Of a stretch of DNA of 64,000 nucleotides, positions 23,548-34,870 are shown in pieces. This DNA is from Scolanthus callimorphus (taxonomy: Eukaryota; Cnidaria; Anthozoa; Actiniaria; Edwardsiidae): positions 20,371,023 through 20,435,022 of the forward strand of contig CM066914.1 of the NCBI GenBank assembly GCA_033964015.1, read 5' to 3'. The notes under the pieces are model-generated. The model ran no database searches. It was not told the origin of the DNA and worked only from the letters and a program-made list of their open reading frames with translations. The first letter of the stretch is position 1. Every line of letters begins with the position of its first letter. The position numbers were made by a program, and so were the translations under genes.

Positions 23548-26500
23548 ATGGAGGTTAACTACTCATTATTCATACCGAGATGGCTTGGAGTTGCTCTGTT
23601 TGTATTCACTATAGAAGGTAAGAATTGTATATTTTGTAGTTTGAACTCGTTTTAAAGCAAACACGGCTAGCAGAGTTAAATTTCATGAAGTTTAATTTAT
23701 CTTCGATCACGGAGACGTCTTCTAAGGAAAAGTAGTGACTCTATCTAAAACACCAGATTTTTAGGCGTGACCGAGAGAATATATTGGTCCAATAGCTGAG
23801 TTCTCAAGTGTCCAATTTCAATTGACGAATGCAGTTGAAAGATCGGCACACATTAGGAGACACATACCAGCGACCAGTCGCATCACACTGCTTGGGAGGC
23901 CAGACAAATGTACTACAATTTTCATGTCGAAATTCAGGGTGTATTGGCCCTGCACCTTGCCCCAAAAATTTTAAGGAAAAACTGGGTTGGTTTGTGGGAC
24001 AACTTGGTTGTTTTGCTTAATTGTCTGTACAGTGCATTGCCAACTCTGGCTCTCGAATTTCACAGCAGTTCAATAAACGAGGCATCGTTTTGATTTTATC
24101 GGCGCATTCGCATTCGCATTCGCATTCGGTGAAATTCGCGACGAAATGGCTCTTGAGAATAAATTAGCCACACCTCAGAAATTGATACGTTCTCCTGTGT
24201 CTGTTTCTAGCGTCTACAGTAGCATGGGTTCTTCCCCCTGATCGGACCGCCCGTGACGTCACAATATACAGACGGCAGGCCGAGGGGCCACAGGTGTACT
24301 CTGGTCCAATGCCATGCATGGACAAGAACGGATCGCCGCAATTTGTATGTATAATACATTTATTACCAATATCTTTTCCACAAGTTACTATGACATCCAG
24401 CTCTTAGGTTGGAAGCACCGCGCTTTTCTCGCGCGTGTGACCAGTTCTAATGGTCTTCGCCAAGTAGCGCTGGAAATCCTAAGAACACAAGAAACGGCGA
24501 GCAAAGCCCGGCACGTAGATATTTCTGTCCAGGTTATCTGTCCCTTTCGCGCATACTCGATCAGGATTAAGTCGCGAAGAATACCCGTTACATGTTATCA
24601 ATCAAGCAAGCATATTTGGTTTTGCTTTTTAGCTTTTTCTGTTCCGCCAATCAAACCAACCAGGTCCTTTCCTTTTCTCACCTAGTGCAGTGGACTAGGT
24701 TTTCATCGCGTTAGAAAGCCAGTCGACTGCACTAGGCGAAACAGGACAAGAACCTGATTGGCTTAGATTTTTTGAATGACGGGACAGAGAAAAACAAAAT
24801 CCCAAACCCAAAGCGACGTTTTGGGCATGCATAACGCGAAACAACAACCTTAGCTGTTAAAAAAACGCATTTTTCGAATGGACGAATACTAACTATGGTT
24901 CTCTTCTCCGCAGCCCCCTCCAAATGGTGGTCCGTGGCCTACAGATGACAAGTGTCACATCAGTCTGTGTCTCGGTAACATGGTACTCACTAAGAGTATG
25001 GGTTGCATGCTAAAGGGCGCGGCCTGTCCACCGGTATGTACGGGATCCACAGACAAAGCATCTTTTGCGGAGATTTTCTTCTCTTTCTCTAGCTACAGGT
25101 TGCAGGTACCACGCGACCCAGTACGTTCAAAACGTAGAGTGGCCGACTTTTTACAGTTGGGTTTTCTGTGTAGTCAATGAAACCCTTTGAGCCTATCAGA
25201 TTATTACTCATTAGTAGAAACCCACTCGCATACTATCTTGAAACCTGCAATCCCATTGGCTCCGCTACTCACTATCTATCACGTAATAGATAGTGAGTAG
25301 CGAAAGCGCTAGCGCAAAACTTTCTAAAACCATGAAAGTAAATACGTTTTAGCAACAACTTGAAGATAGCATGCTAGTGGGTTTCTACTATAAAACAATT
25401 AGACTACTCATTCTCGTTTTCTATGAGTCAAATAGTCAACTCAGCGCTGGGCGCCTCGTTAACTATCTATTGACTCATATAAAACTCGTACTCGTAGACT
25501 AATTGTTAAAAATCGCCAGTAAAGTGAGGGAACATAACTGGGCAAGGATCTGATTGGCGTATAGTTGCGAATTGATTGAGAACGCAGAAAATCACAAACC
25601 TGAAACAGTTGTAATAACCACATTACAATCAGTTTTGTGGTACTTCATTCATTGATATATGTGAATTTTCATTCACAGGGTACATACCTTGAAGTTCCTC
25701 CTAAGCCGCAGTCTCCAGCGGATTGCTGTGTTTGTAAACCATGTAAGTCGTCTTGTTAAGCTTTCCCTGTATAATAATTGACGGACCATCAGAAAAGGGA
25801 TGGGAAGCGGTGGACAAAAAGCAAAAATGAGCAAGCAAAACTTTAATTTGACGCTGAAAAAAAATTGTGCAAACCTAGGGAGGGTCAGAAAAAAATTCGA
25901 GCGAGTATAAAATCTTCCCACTCCCCATCTCTTTCTCAATGGTCCGTCCCTAATAAATAATTCTTAAACGGATCACTACTGCATTGCGCTTCGTTTTCAA
26001 AACTGCTAGGAAGAGCTACAATTTACTTATGTTTTTTATGAATATTTTTTTTTCGACAGACCAGCCCTTGAGGAAGAGAGTAAGTATTTGATATGATCTC
26101 ACCTGACTGACTCCACGCAAAAGGCAGATATCAATATATACTAATTTTCTGCCAAAAGATAGACTGTTAACAGTCTAAGCCCACAGGTTTAGGCCCCGTC
26201 CACACGTGTCCGGATATTTTCGAAAACGGAGATTTTTTCTCTGTATTTAAAAAAAATTCCGCGTCCACGGGGACCGTATTTAAATCGTATTTGTCCGTCC
26301 ACACGTATACGCGAAAACGATTCGAATACGCAAGACTTCAACTATCGGGCATGCGCGGGATGCAAATGTACTGGACCTAACTTTGACGTCATCGTATCTG
26401 AAAACCTCCGTTTTCGACCGGCCGTCCGCTATGATAAATCTGTGTTTTTAAAAGACTGGAGAGCGTTTTCGAAAACCTCCGTTTTTGTGCCCGAAAACGC

Positions 26501-27249
26501 CGTATACGTGTGGAGGGAGGTGCAAACGGAGAAAAAAATATCTCCGTTTTCGAAAATATCCGGCACGTGTGGACGGGGTCAAGGCGATAGGAATGGTCTT
26601 ATGCTGTTTCTTTTACTATTAAAAGTACTTTTCTGCATCACGACGTGGATTTGATACTTTATGCATACATATATAATATACAACCTAACGAGAAGAGAAA
26701 GCATCCATTTCCATCAGGCGTATTTATGGAATGTGGTGCGATATTTTCGATTAAATTCGGTATTACTGTGCGACTACGTCAACCGGGCCATGTTGTAAGA
26801 AGTTAGCCAATCAGAAAGCGAGTACAGAACAAAGGATCTCGACTTTCTTGAGATCTGAGACACCGAAATAACGCTTTTCTCGTAAATATTGTGGAAATTA
26901 TGGGCAGAAATAACTTCAAAACACTTAATTACTCATCGTCAGATGTATTGCAGGTATTAAATTTGCTTAAAACTGGTTTGAATATCTAAATGACAAACTT
27001 TTTACGGGATGGCCTGGTTGACGTAGTCGCACAGTAAGAACTTTTTTGTAGATGATTAATTCCATATTTTATTTTTTAGCAATGCTATTGTTTTTCTATC
27101 CTTAGGGTAAGATCTCTGTGTCGTCAATTCCTGCAACATATGATCCTGTTCGACGCCAGAGAATTTTAAAGATTGTCAACCATGCCGAACAATCTGGACA
27201 CGACTCAGAGATACTAGCGACGCTCAGAAAGATAGCTTTATTAGTATAG
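23548..27249 (+). CDS. secreted single-VWC-like eight-cysteine protein
   Basis: Predicted exons 23548-23617, 24211-24344, 24914-25033, 25679-25742, 26060-26079 and 27106-27249 join in phase to give 183 residues. Residues 1-24 are a signal peptide (hydrophobic LGVALFVFTIEG). Eight cysteines (59, 82, 87, 99, 106, 124, 125, 127) follow the spacing of a single von Willebrand factor C domain: Trp76, a DKC, then C, C, C, and a terminal CC-x-C. After the domain comes a basic LRKR (133-136), a possible processing site, then a cysteine-free tail rich in basic and hydrophobic residues ending LRKIALLV. No orthologue is recognised. VWC-like proteins act as BMP modulators or, in arthropods, as immune-related secreted factors, but nothing here decides between them. 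Exon 5 is only 20 nt. Confidence 0.75.
24103..24129. repeat. hexamer microsatellite (GCATTC)n
   Basis: Four tandem copies of GCATTC in intron 1 of the VWC-like gene. Confidence 0.8.
24614..24812. mobile_element. foldback element, ~200 bp
   Basis: TTGGTTTTGC... at the left and ...AAACCCAAA at the right frame the arms; CTAGTGCAGT (24684) pairs with ACTGCACTAG (24727). Confidence 0.6.
25212..25392. mobile_element. foldback element
   Basis: TAGTAGAAACCCACT is inverted at 25376-25392; an inner hairpin CTACTCACTATCTAT / ATAGATAGTGAGTAG surrounds CACGTA. Confidence 0.7.
25397..25505. mobile_element. foldback element, ~109 bp
   Basis: CAATTAGACTACTCATTCTC pairs imperfectly with its inverse ending TAGACTAATTG; inner TATGAGTCAAATAGT / ACTATCTATTGACTCATA. 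Directly abuts the preceding foldback. Confidence 0.65.
26192..26580. mobile_element. foldback MITE with CGTCCACACGTGT ends
   Basis: Left end GGCCCCGTCCACACGTGTCC and right end CCGGCACGTGTGGACGGGGT are inverse; inner ATTTTCGAAAACGGAG repeats several times in both orientations. Lies in the last intron of the VWC-like gene. Confidence 0.8.
26763..27038. mobile_element. TIR element inserted in a TTAA-type MITE relic
   Basis: TTACTGTGCGACTACGTCAA at the left end is inverted at 27014-27038. The sequence just left (26702-26762) is part of the TTAA-type MITE family, ending in CGATTAAATTCGGTA, so this element inserted into that older relic. Confidence 0.7.
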
Positions 27250-27340
27250 TATAGAGTGCTCTTGAGACCACAATTGCATTAAAATATTACTTATTTACAT
27301 GTGTAGTCTGTACACCTAATATTCATTGCCCGCATCAATA

Positions 27341-29238
27341 TTATCATCACGAAACAATCTTAATGTTTCTGATCTCACAATTCTAATTGTCCACGCGTGC
27401 ATATTTATCATTCACACGTAGTAATTTTTGTTCTTTATTGTTCTCAGCTCACAATTCTTATTGTTCACGCGTGCATGTTTATCATTCACATGTAGCAATC
27501 TTTGTTTTCATCTCACAATTCTAATTGTTCACGCGTGCATGTTTATCATTCACACCTAACAATCTTTATTCTCATCTCACAATTCTAATTGTTCACGCGT
27601 GCATGTTTATCATTCACACGTAACAATCTTTGTTCTCATCCACAATTCTAATTGTTCACGCGTGCATGTTTATCATTCACACGTATTAATCTTTGTTCTC
27701 ATCTCACAATTCTAATTGTGCATGTTTATCATTCACACGTAACAATCTTTGTTCTCATCCACAATTCTAATTGTTCACGCGTGCATGTTTATCATTCACA
27801 CGTAAAAATCTTTGTTCTCATCTCACAATTCTAATTGTTCACGCGTGCATGTTTATCATTCACACGTAACAATCTTTATTCTCATCTCACAATTCTAATT
27901 GTGCATGTTTATCATTCACACGTAACAATCTTTGTTCTCATCTCACAATTCTAATTGTTCACGCGTGCATGTTTATCATTCACACGTAACAATCTTTGTT
28001 CTCATCTTACAATTCTAATTGTTCACGCGTGCATGTTTATCATTCACACGTAACAAACTTTGTTCTCGTCTCACAATTCTAATTGTTCACGCGTGCATGT
28101 TTATCATTCACACGTAACAATCTTTGTTCTCATCTCACAATTCTAATTGTTCACGCGTGTTTATCATTCACACGTAACAATCTTTGTTCTCATCTCACAA
28201 TTCTTATTGTTCACGCGTGCATGTTTATCATTCACACGTAACAATCTTTGTTCTTATCTCACAATTCTAATTGTTCACGCGTGTGTTTATAATTCACACG
28301 TAACAATCTTTGTTCTCATCTCACAATTCTAATTGTTCACGCGTGTGTTTATCATTCACACGTAACAATCTTTGTTCTTATCTCACAATTCTAATTGTTC
28401 ACGCGTGTGTTTATCATTCACACGTAACAATCTTTGTTCTCATCTCACAATTCTAATTGTTCACGCGTGCATGATTATCATTCACACGTAACAATCTTTG
28501 TTCTTATCTCACAATTCTAATTGTTCACGCGTGTGTTTATCATTCACACGTAACAATCTTTGTTCTCATCCACAATTCTAATTGTTCACGCGTGCATGTT
28601 TATCATTCACACGTAACAATCTTTGTTCTCATCTCACAATTCTAATTGTTCACGCGTGCATGTTTATCATTCACACGTAACAATCTTTGTTCTCATCTCA
28701 CAATTCTAATTGTTCACGCGTGCATGTTTATCATTCACACGTAACAATCTTTGTTCTCATCTCACAATTCTAATTGTTCACGCGTGCATGTTTATCATTC
28801 ACACGTAACAATCTTTGTTCTCATCTCACATTTCTAATTGTTCACGCGTGTGTTTATCATTCACACGTAACAATCTTTATTCTCATCTCACAATTCTAAT
28901 TGTTCACGCGTGCATGTTTATCATTCACACGTAACAATTTTTGTTCTCATCTCACAATTCTAATTGTTCACGCGTGCATGTTTATCATTCACACGTAACA
29001 ATCTTTGTTCTCATCTGACAATTCTATTTTGTTCACGCGTGCATGTTTATCATTCACACGTAACAATCTTTGTTCTCATCCACAATTCTAATTGTTCACG
29101 CGTGCATGTTTATCATTCACACGTAACAATCTTTGTTCGTATCTCACAATTCTAATTGTTCACGCGTGTGTTTATCATTCACACGTAACAATCTTTGTTC
29201 TCATCTCACGCGCGTGCATGTTTATTATTCACACGTAA
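27341..29238. repeat. minisatellite, 64-bp unit, about 30 copies
   Basis: A head-to-tail array in which each unit runs CTCACAATTCTAATTGTTCA - CGCGTGCATG - TTTATCATTCACACGTAACA - ATCTTTGTTCTCAT. Many units lack six bases (GCATGT region) and are 58 bp. Copies are highly similar. It starts about 90 bp after the stop codon of the VWC-like gene. Each unit holds ACGCGT, TGTTTAT and AACAAT. The ORFs in it only reflect the repeat. Confidence 0.95.
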
Positions 29239-29987
29239 CTATACACAACCTACAGGACCAGACACCCAGACATGAGCACGTTTATCTATGATGTCATGAA
29301 GTATTAACCGCAAAGGTCGCAAGCATAATTGACATGAGCCATTTCAGTAACGAGTGTCGAAAGTGCTTCTCGATCGGTTCATACTCATCTCATACTCTGC
29401 TTGAAGAAATTGACGCTTCTTTAGGGAGTTAAAAGGTGGAATTTTAATGAAGGAATCTTAAATACATCTATGACGTCATAATAATTATGCAAATACATTA
29501 AGTGTGCGGGCTAGTGTCAGTTTACAACTCTACGAAGATTTACTTTAAATATATCTATGAGCGGTTGAACACTTGTGTATCTCCTCGCTGATTTCTAAAT
29601 CATCACTGCCAAAATCAGGTAAGCAAAGGCATTGCTATTAATTGAAAGATATGCATTGCCAGAGGTCATTTGTTTCCTTGATGTGCGATATGTATTCCTA
29701 CATGAAATTCCATGATGTTATGCAGACCAAAAGGTCGTCGCTCTGAATATTCTAATTTTAAATATTGTATGGATGCCGCGTCGATAACAAATCGACTTAA
29801 AAGTCTATTTAAACAGATACATTGTCCTCTTTTTTTCTGAGAATACGAAACAGCAAGCAAATATTCGACAGATAGGTGCGTCTCCACCGGGATTATGGCG
29901 CATTTTAGTCACGAGTACCGTTCGTCATTCCTCAACTGATTGTCATGACCTTGTTTATTACTTGCTTCATCTCAATCAGCACATTCA
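29239..29987. other. intergenic, nothing recognised
   Basis: Unique-looking sequence after the minisatellite. No splice-supported exon or repeat was found. Confidence 0.4.
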
Positions 29988-30291
29988 TTACTGCGGTTTT
30001 CATAATTCTGCGAACTCTCGCTAACGATTTCCAACCGTCAAACCGCCTTCTGGCTTCCGTCAATCAAACTCCCGAGTCTTTTCGTCGTTACTCTGTGCTT
30101 TTTGATTGGCCAGCACGTAACGTTGCTGTCGCGACAGGAAGCCATTTTAGCACTGCTTAGGCGCTGGCCAATCAAAAAGCACAAAGAGTAACGACGAAAA
30201 GGCTCGGGCGTTTGATTGACGGAAGCCAGAAGGCGGTTTGACGGTTGGAAATCAATAGCGAGAGTTCGCAGAATTACGAAAACCGCAGTAA
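29988..30291. mobile_element. foldback MITE with TTACTGCGGTTTT ends, copy 1
   Basis: Arms of about 120 bp are nearly complete (TTACTGCGGTTTTCATAATT and its inverse). Contains TTGATTGACGGAAGCC. Relatives lie at 39586-39808 and 57721-58582. Confidence 0.85.
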
Positions 30292-30584
30292 GTCATGGGC
30301 GACAGGATTATATTGGTTTTTGAAATTCATTACACTTTCGCCTTGAATATGATTCCTGTTCTTCTGTGATCACGTGAAAACAAATTTTTCAAGGAGAAAG
30401 TTTAGACAGATAACAAGCAAGTGTTTTTGAGCAGAATTGACATAAAGCAGGAACTTTTTCTGACGAGAAACTCGTCTCAGACGAGGTTTCCGTCTCTAGT
30501 GTGAATACGGCTAATAATGAAATTCTGATGCAGCTGCAACAAACAAGCAAATGATAATTTGATATCAATAATGGGCAATGGGCA

Positions 30585-32155
30585 ATTCCAGAAAATAAAG
30601 GTACCCCCCCCCCCCCCCCACGGGCGGCACTAGTTTTTGACCCCCCCATGCATCCAGAATTTCCAAAATGGTTTACCCCCCGTGCATATAGAATTCCGGG
30701 TAGGTTAAACCCCCCTCCCCTTCAGAAATTTCCACTTTTACCCCCCTCCCCTCCGGAATCCAAATAATCACCACCTTGTTTATTATTGCGAGAAAAAGTA
30801 AAAATTTGCGAGAGGGAAACGTTGCGGAGAAAAAGGCAACAGTTGCGGGGGTTGTTGCGGGAATTTATTAAATTTGCAAAGTAAAGAAAACACAAAAAGC
30901 GCATAATCTTGTTTCAGAATATTAATACAGAGCATGATAGTTTGATTTTGACAACATCCACTGAATATGAGCTCTACATTTTAGCGTGTTTAACTTGTAG
31001 CTAACTGGCTATTTTGTAAGATTTGAATTGTAGGGGCAAAAAATCGGATGATATTATCACGGTAAAACTTGAGACTTTCGCCATTCGATCGTAAAATGGG
31101 GGAATAGACATTTCAAATGAAGTGTGGAAGCTATTTACTTGCAACACACATTTTCAAATCGCTTTCTAAAACATTTTTCCAAATATAACCAATAGGAAAA
31201 CACATTGGAATGAGCTAGACCAAGCTTGGAAAGCCTAGTTGTTACTTTTTGCGGATCGTCGAATATTTGAGGCTTAGGAAAAACCCATATAGAAACTCTA
31301 AAAAGGAGTAAAAGAAAACATATTATTCAACATGCATATTACATGTACCATTTTTGAGAAACGTTTATTAAACTATACCGTGTTGTTCCGGGATTTCATT
31401 AGATATGTTAGGGAAAGTTGCGGCGGGTTTTGGTGAAAGTTGCGCGTCCATGCAAGCTCAACTTATCCTGTATCGCCAACATCCTTTATATTAATTTCAA
31501 TGTGTGATTGTACAAAGTTGAACCTGCTGCGTGATTGAACTAACAGTCGAAATCAGTAGAAAATTATGGAGATTCTGTCTTAGAAGGGACAAGTACGAAC
31601 TGGCAAGCATTCTCTATCTATCGAATGGCGGCGAAGACTGTTTTTCCGCGCGTGAAATGACGTTATTTTCTTTCTGAAAAACGCTATTTTAGCAGACTGA
31701 AAAACACGCGAACTCCTTCAGAAGTTGGGCATCTTCAGACCCCCCCCCCCCTTGTGACAAGAAATCCAGCTTCGAAAACCCCCTTGCAATCAGAATTCCG
31801 AGCTCTTAAACCCCCCCCCCCCCATCCCTTCGGAATTTCCAAATGCCGCCCGTGGGGGGGGGGGGGGGGGGGTACCTTTATTTTCTGGAATTGCCCAATT
31901 CCAGGAAAAAAGGTACCCCCCCCCCCCACGGGCGGCATTTGGAAATTCCGATGGGATGGAATTCTGATTGCAAGGGGGTTTTCGAAGCTGGATTTCTTTA
32001 ACCTGCCCGGAATTCTATATGCATTTGGGGGGGGGGGGGGGGGGGTTAAACCATTTTGGAAATTCTGGATGCATTGGGGGGGGGGGGGGGGTCAAAAACT
32101 AGTGCCACCCGTGGGGAGGGTACCTTTATTTTCTGGAATTGCCCAATTACATTCT
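30585..32155. mobile_element. G/C-tract element(s) with inverted ends
   Basis: GGGCAATTCCAGAAAATAAA at 30589 is inverted at 32124-32146, and a further pair of these ends meets back to back near 31875-31915. Between them are repeated units of a GAATTCC-like word followed by a long run of C or G. On both sides lies the same flank, CAAGCAAATGATAATTTGAT (30545 and 32174). The middle, 30800-31700, is AT-rich with no gene. Probably two or more copies, possibly with a local duplication. Confidence 0.6.
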
Positions 32156-32363
32156 GGCAACAAACAACGAAACAAGCAAATGATAATTTGATTTGATTTG
32201 CGGTTACCCTGGGTACCAGAGTCTCGAAGCTTCACTCGTTACTGAAGCATTTTGTAAACGAGTGAAGATTGGAGACTGATAGTGCCCATAGATGCGGACT
32301 GTGATTTAAACAATGCAGTTTACAATCATGAGTGGTTGTTAGATAATATTAAATTAGCTTAAT

Positions 32364-32500
32364 AGAGTGGTTTTCATAAACCCGTGGAATACACTTTAGC
32401 ATATTTAGTAGTAATACACTCTAATTTCTTTGTTCTCTTTTGTGCTGGCTTGACTACTTCAGTATTACACTTTGTTCCACGGGTTTATGAAAACCACTCT
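32364..32500. mobile_element. foldback MITE, 137 bp
   Basis: AGAGTGGTTTTCATAAACCC at the left end and its exact inverse at 32481-32500. Confidence 0.85.
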
Positions 32501-32702
32501 AAGTAAATAAAAGAAATGTTCCGGTATTACTCGTATATAGCACAGCACGATTTCAATTCATCAAATATTTTTATTTACAAGAATTTATATAATTACATTA
32601 TAATATTATCCTCTTTGGGACGAGGTCAAAACTAAGTACTCGATAGGTATCCAGGGATGGTGAATAAACCTCCTCGGCTTGGGCATAATGTTTTGCCCAT
32701 TT

Positions 32703-32826
32703 CAGATAATGTGGCATTACCATGAGTATTCTCTCTTTGTTTGGAATGCTTCCATATTTCATATATCCTTCGCTGCGTAACAGAAAACGAAAGAGAGAAT
32801 ACTCATGGGAGTGCCACGTGATCTGA
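32703..32826. mobile_element. foldback element, ~124 bp
   Basis: TCAGATAATGTGGCATTACC pairs with the inverse ending TGCCACGTGATCTGA; GAGTATTCTCTCTTT and its inverse form the inner arms. Confidence 0.8.
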
Positions 32827-33257
32827 AATGGGAAAACATTACACCCAAGCCGAGCAGGTCTATTAGGCGGTGGGTACTAACCCCTCCCCCTGAGTATCCA
32901 GTGGTTATTTTCTCAAAGCACAAACAAGGGATACTCGATTTTATTGCAGAAATGTGTTCTCTTCTTATACAGCACAATGGTAGGGTGATTCGTCAATTAT
33001 TTCACGAGATATCGGCAGTTGAAAATCTTCCCTTATCTCCCAGGAAACTAAGCAGGGGTGTATCCAGGAAAGGAAAAGCGGACGGACGGACAAATGATCT
33101 TTTGAAAGAAAACGTCCATAATTTGTCTGGCTCACCTTATTTTAATCCTCAATTGGCCGTTTTCACGATGTTGTGAGTGTAGTGTTGTACTGGCTAAATA
33201 CCGGCTCAATAAAACACCAAGAAACACTAGTAAAGCTCCTTGTCTCTATTCAAGATC

Positions 33258-33475
33258 CATTCTCTTACCCAGAGCTCCCGGCTCGTCTTCTCGCGGGGAG
33301 GCTCTGGTGACAGCCACTGGCGCATGCGCGAGATTTGATACAGAGCCGTTGAGAGAAGGATCTTTCTACGCATGCACCAACGTTCAAAACCAGCCAATCA
33401 GCAACGGTCCTCAAATGGATGTCACCAGAGCCTCCCCTGCGAGGAGCGAGCCGGGGAGCTCTGGGTACGAGAATG
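33258..33475. mobile_element. MULE-like MITE with 9-bp TSD
   Basis: Starts CATTCTCTTACCCAGAGCTC and ends GAGCTCTGGGTACGAGAATG, flanked on both sides by TTCAAGATC (33249-33257; 33476-33484). A 9-bp duplication is typical of Mutator-like elements. Same family as 4094-4272. Confidence 0.85.
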
Positions 33476-33734
33476 TTCAAGATCCAACTCGGTTACAATC
33501 AGTCACATGTATCTTATCACTATGCGTGCGCATGTAGCCACAGGCTACCCAATGATAAGCTGACACTACAGTGAGAGCAATATCCTTGAGCCGTTCCGAT
33601 TCGTTCTGGCGAAGACGGCTTTTGTTATTCAAAACAGATAAGGATTTTTCACATCCCATTTATGTTGGGTGCGCAACATCGTGAAAACTGAATAACAAAA
33701 TAGTCCGAACGGCTCAAGGGTATTGCTCTTAGGC

Positions 33735-34461
33735 ACAGACAGATTCTGCTCAAAAATTCTTTAAAAGTTGCCGCAAAATACCCTCAAAAGTTGCTCAAAT
33801 TCGAAAAAGTTGCTCACAGAATCAAAAAAGTTGCTCCCCAAAAAAGAGCATTTCTTCACGCTTGTCGGCTGATTTATTTAAAAAATGATAAAGAATCACT
33901 CAACTCAACATCTCCATAAGATCAGGCAATTATATTCTAAACACCATATGACATAATTATACTAATCAATACGGTTGTTTAAAAAGAGACTCACTTGCCG
34001 CCATTCTGTTGGCTTAGTAAAAAAATGAGGAGTTTGTAGTATCAAACTCATACAATAATAGCTGCTGCTACTATTTTTGAAAGAAACTATAAGGAAGCCC
34101 TTTTAGGTTATGTCACCTCAGCCCCATTTTCTCTAGCAATTTGAATAGGGTCTTCCGCCATTTTGCTTCTGCTCTATATTTGGAATGTGATACGAGACAT
34201 CCATATCTTGAAGATACCTCTGAGCAGTGAGCACCCAAGGTGAAGAAAGTACTTTTTATTATCTTTTTAGCAAGATTTTTCATTCTGTGTTTGATTTGAA
34301 ATGGCAAATGTATCACAAATTGCCATTTTGTTGTAAAAATTCAATAGGAAATAGCGGAAATGCGAAGAAGTTGCTCATAGTTGAAAAAAGTTGCTCAGAA
34401 TTGAAAAAGTTGCTCAAAATTGAAAAAGTTGCTCAAAAGTTGCCGAGCAGAATCTGTCTGT
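33735..34461. mobile_element. non-autonomous element with GTTGCTC subterminal repeats
   Basis: ACAGACAGATTCTGCTC is inverted at 34445-34461. Both ends carry several direct copies of AAAAAGTTGCTC. No coding region. TTGCTCT occurs just outside both ends. Outer inverted sequences (CGTTTTCACGATGTTGTGAG near 33158 and its inverse near 34466) suggest that it sits inside an older element. Confidence 0.75.
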
Positions 34462-34694
34462 TGCTCTCACAACATCGTGAAAACCGGTCAATTCGCCTTT
34501 TAGTGTATTTGTCACTCGCGTGTCATCTTGTTTTTTCTTGGAATGATGTTAATTATTATGGCGGATGGCAAAGATTGTTAGCACAGAACTATGTACTGTT
34601 CAAGATGGCGGCGCGTGACAAAAGCGTGTAATTACTGTCCTTTTGCTCATCCTGTGATCATCCGTCATCCTTTGACATTTCATGACATCGTTCC

Positions 34695-34858
34695 CAGGGG
34701 CGTAACCAGGAATTTTGGTTGGGTGGGGGGGGGGGGATAGTGAAAAAATGGGACGAAAATTTTCACATTTCCTCCAGCAAATACAGTAAATGTGTGGGAA
34801 AATCCCTGAGAAAGGGGGAGCGCGGCCCCCTGTGCCCACCCCCCTGGCTACGCGCCTG
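34695..34858. mobile_element. CAGGGGCG-ended element, 5-bp TSD
   Basis: Begins CAGGGGCGTAACCAGG and ends CCTGGCTACGCGCCTG, flanked by GTTCC on both sides. Contains a poly-G run. Same family as 54175, 56086 and 57952. Confidence 0.8.
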
Positions 34859-34870
34859 GTTCCTCCTTAA

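Noticed and set aside
27341..29238. CRISPR-like array or coding repeats in the 64-bp array
   Set aside because: The whole unit repeats with no unique spacers, and the sequence is eukaryotic; the open frames merely reflect the period of the repeat.
30389..32191. Pro/Gly-rich ORFs
   Set aside because: Products of poly-C and poly-G tracts in transposons.
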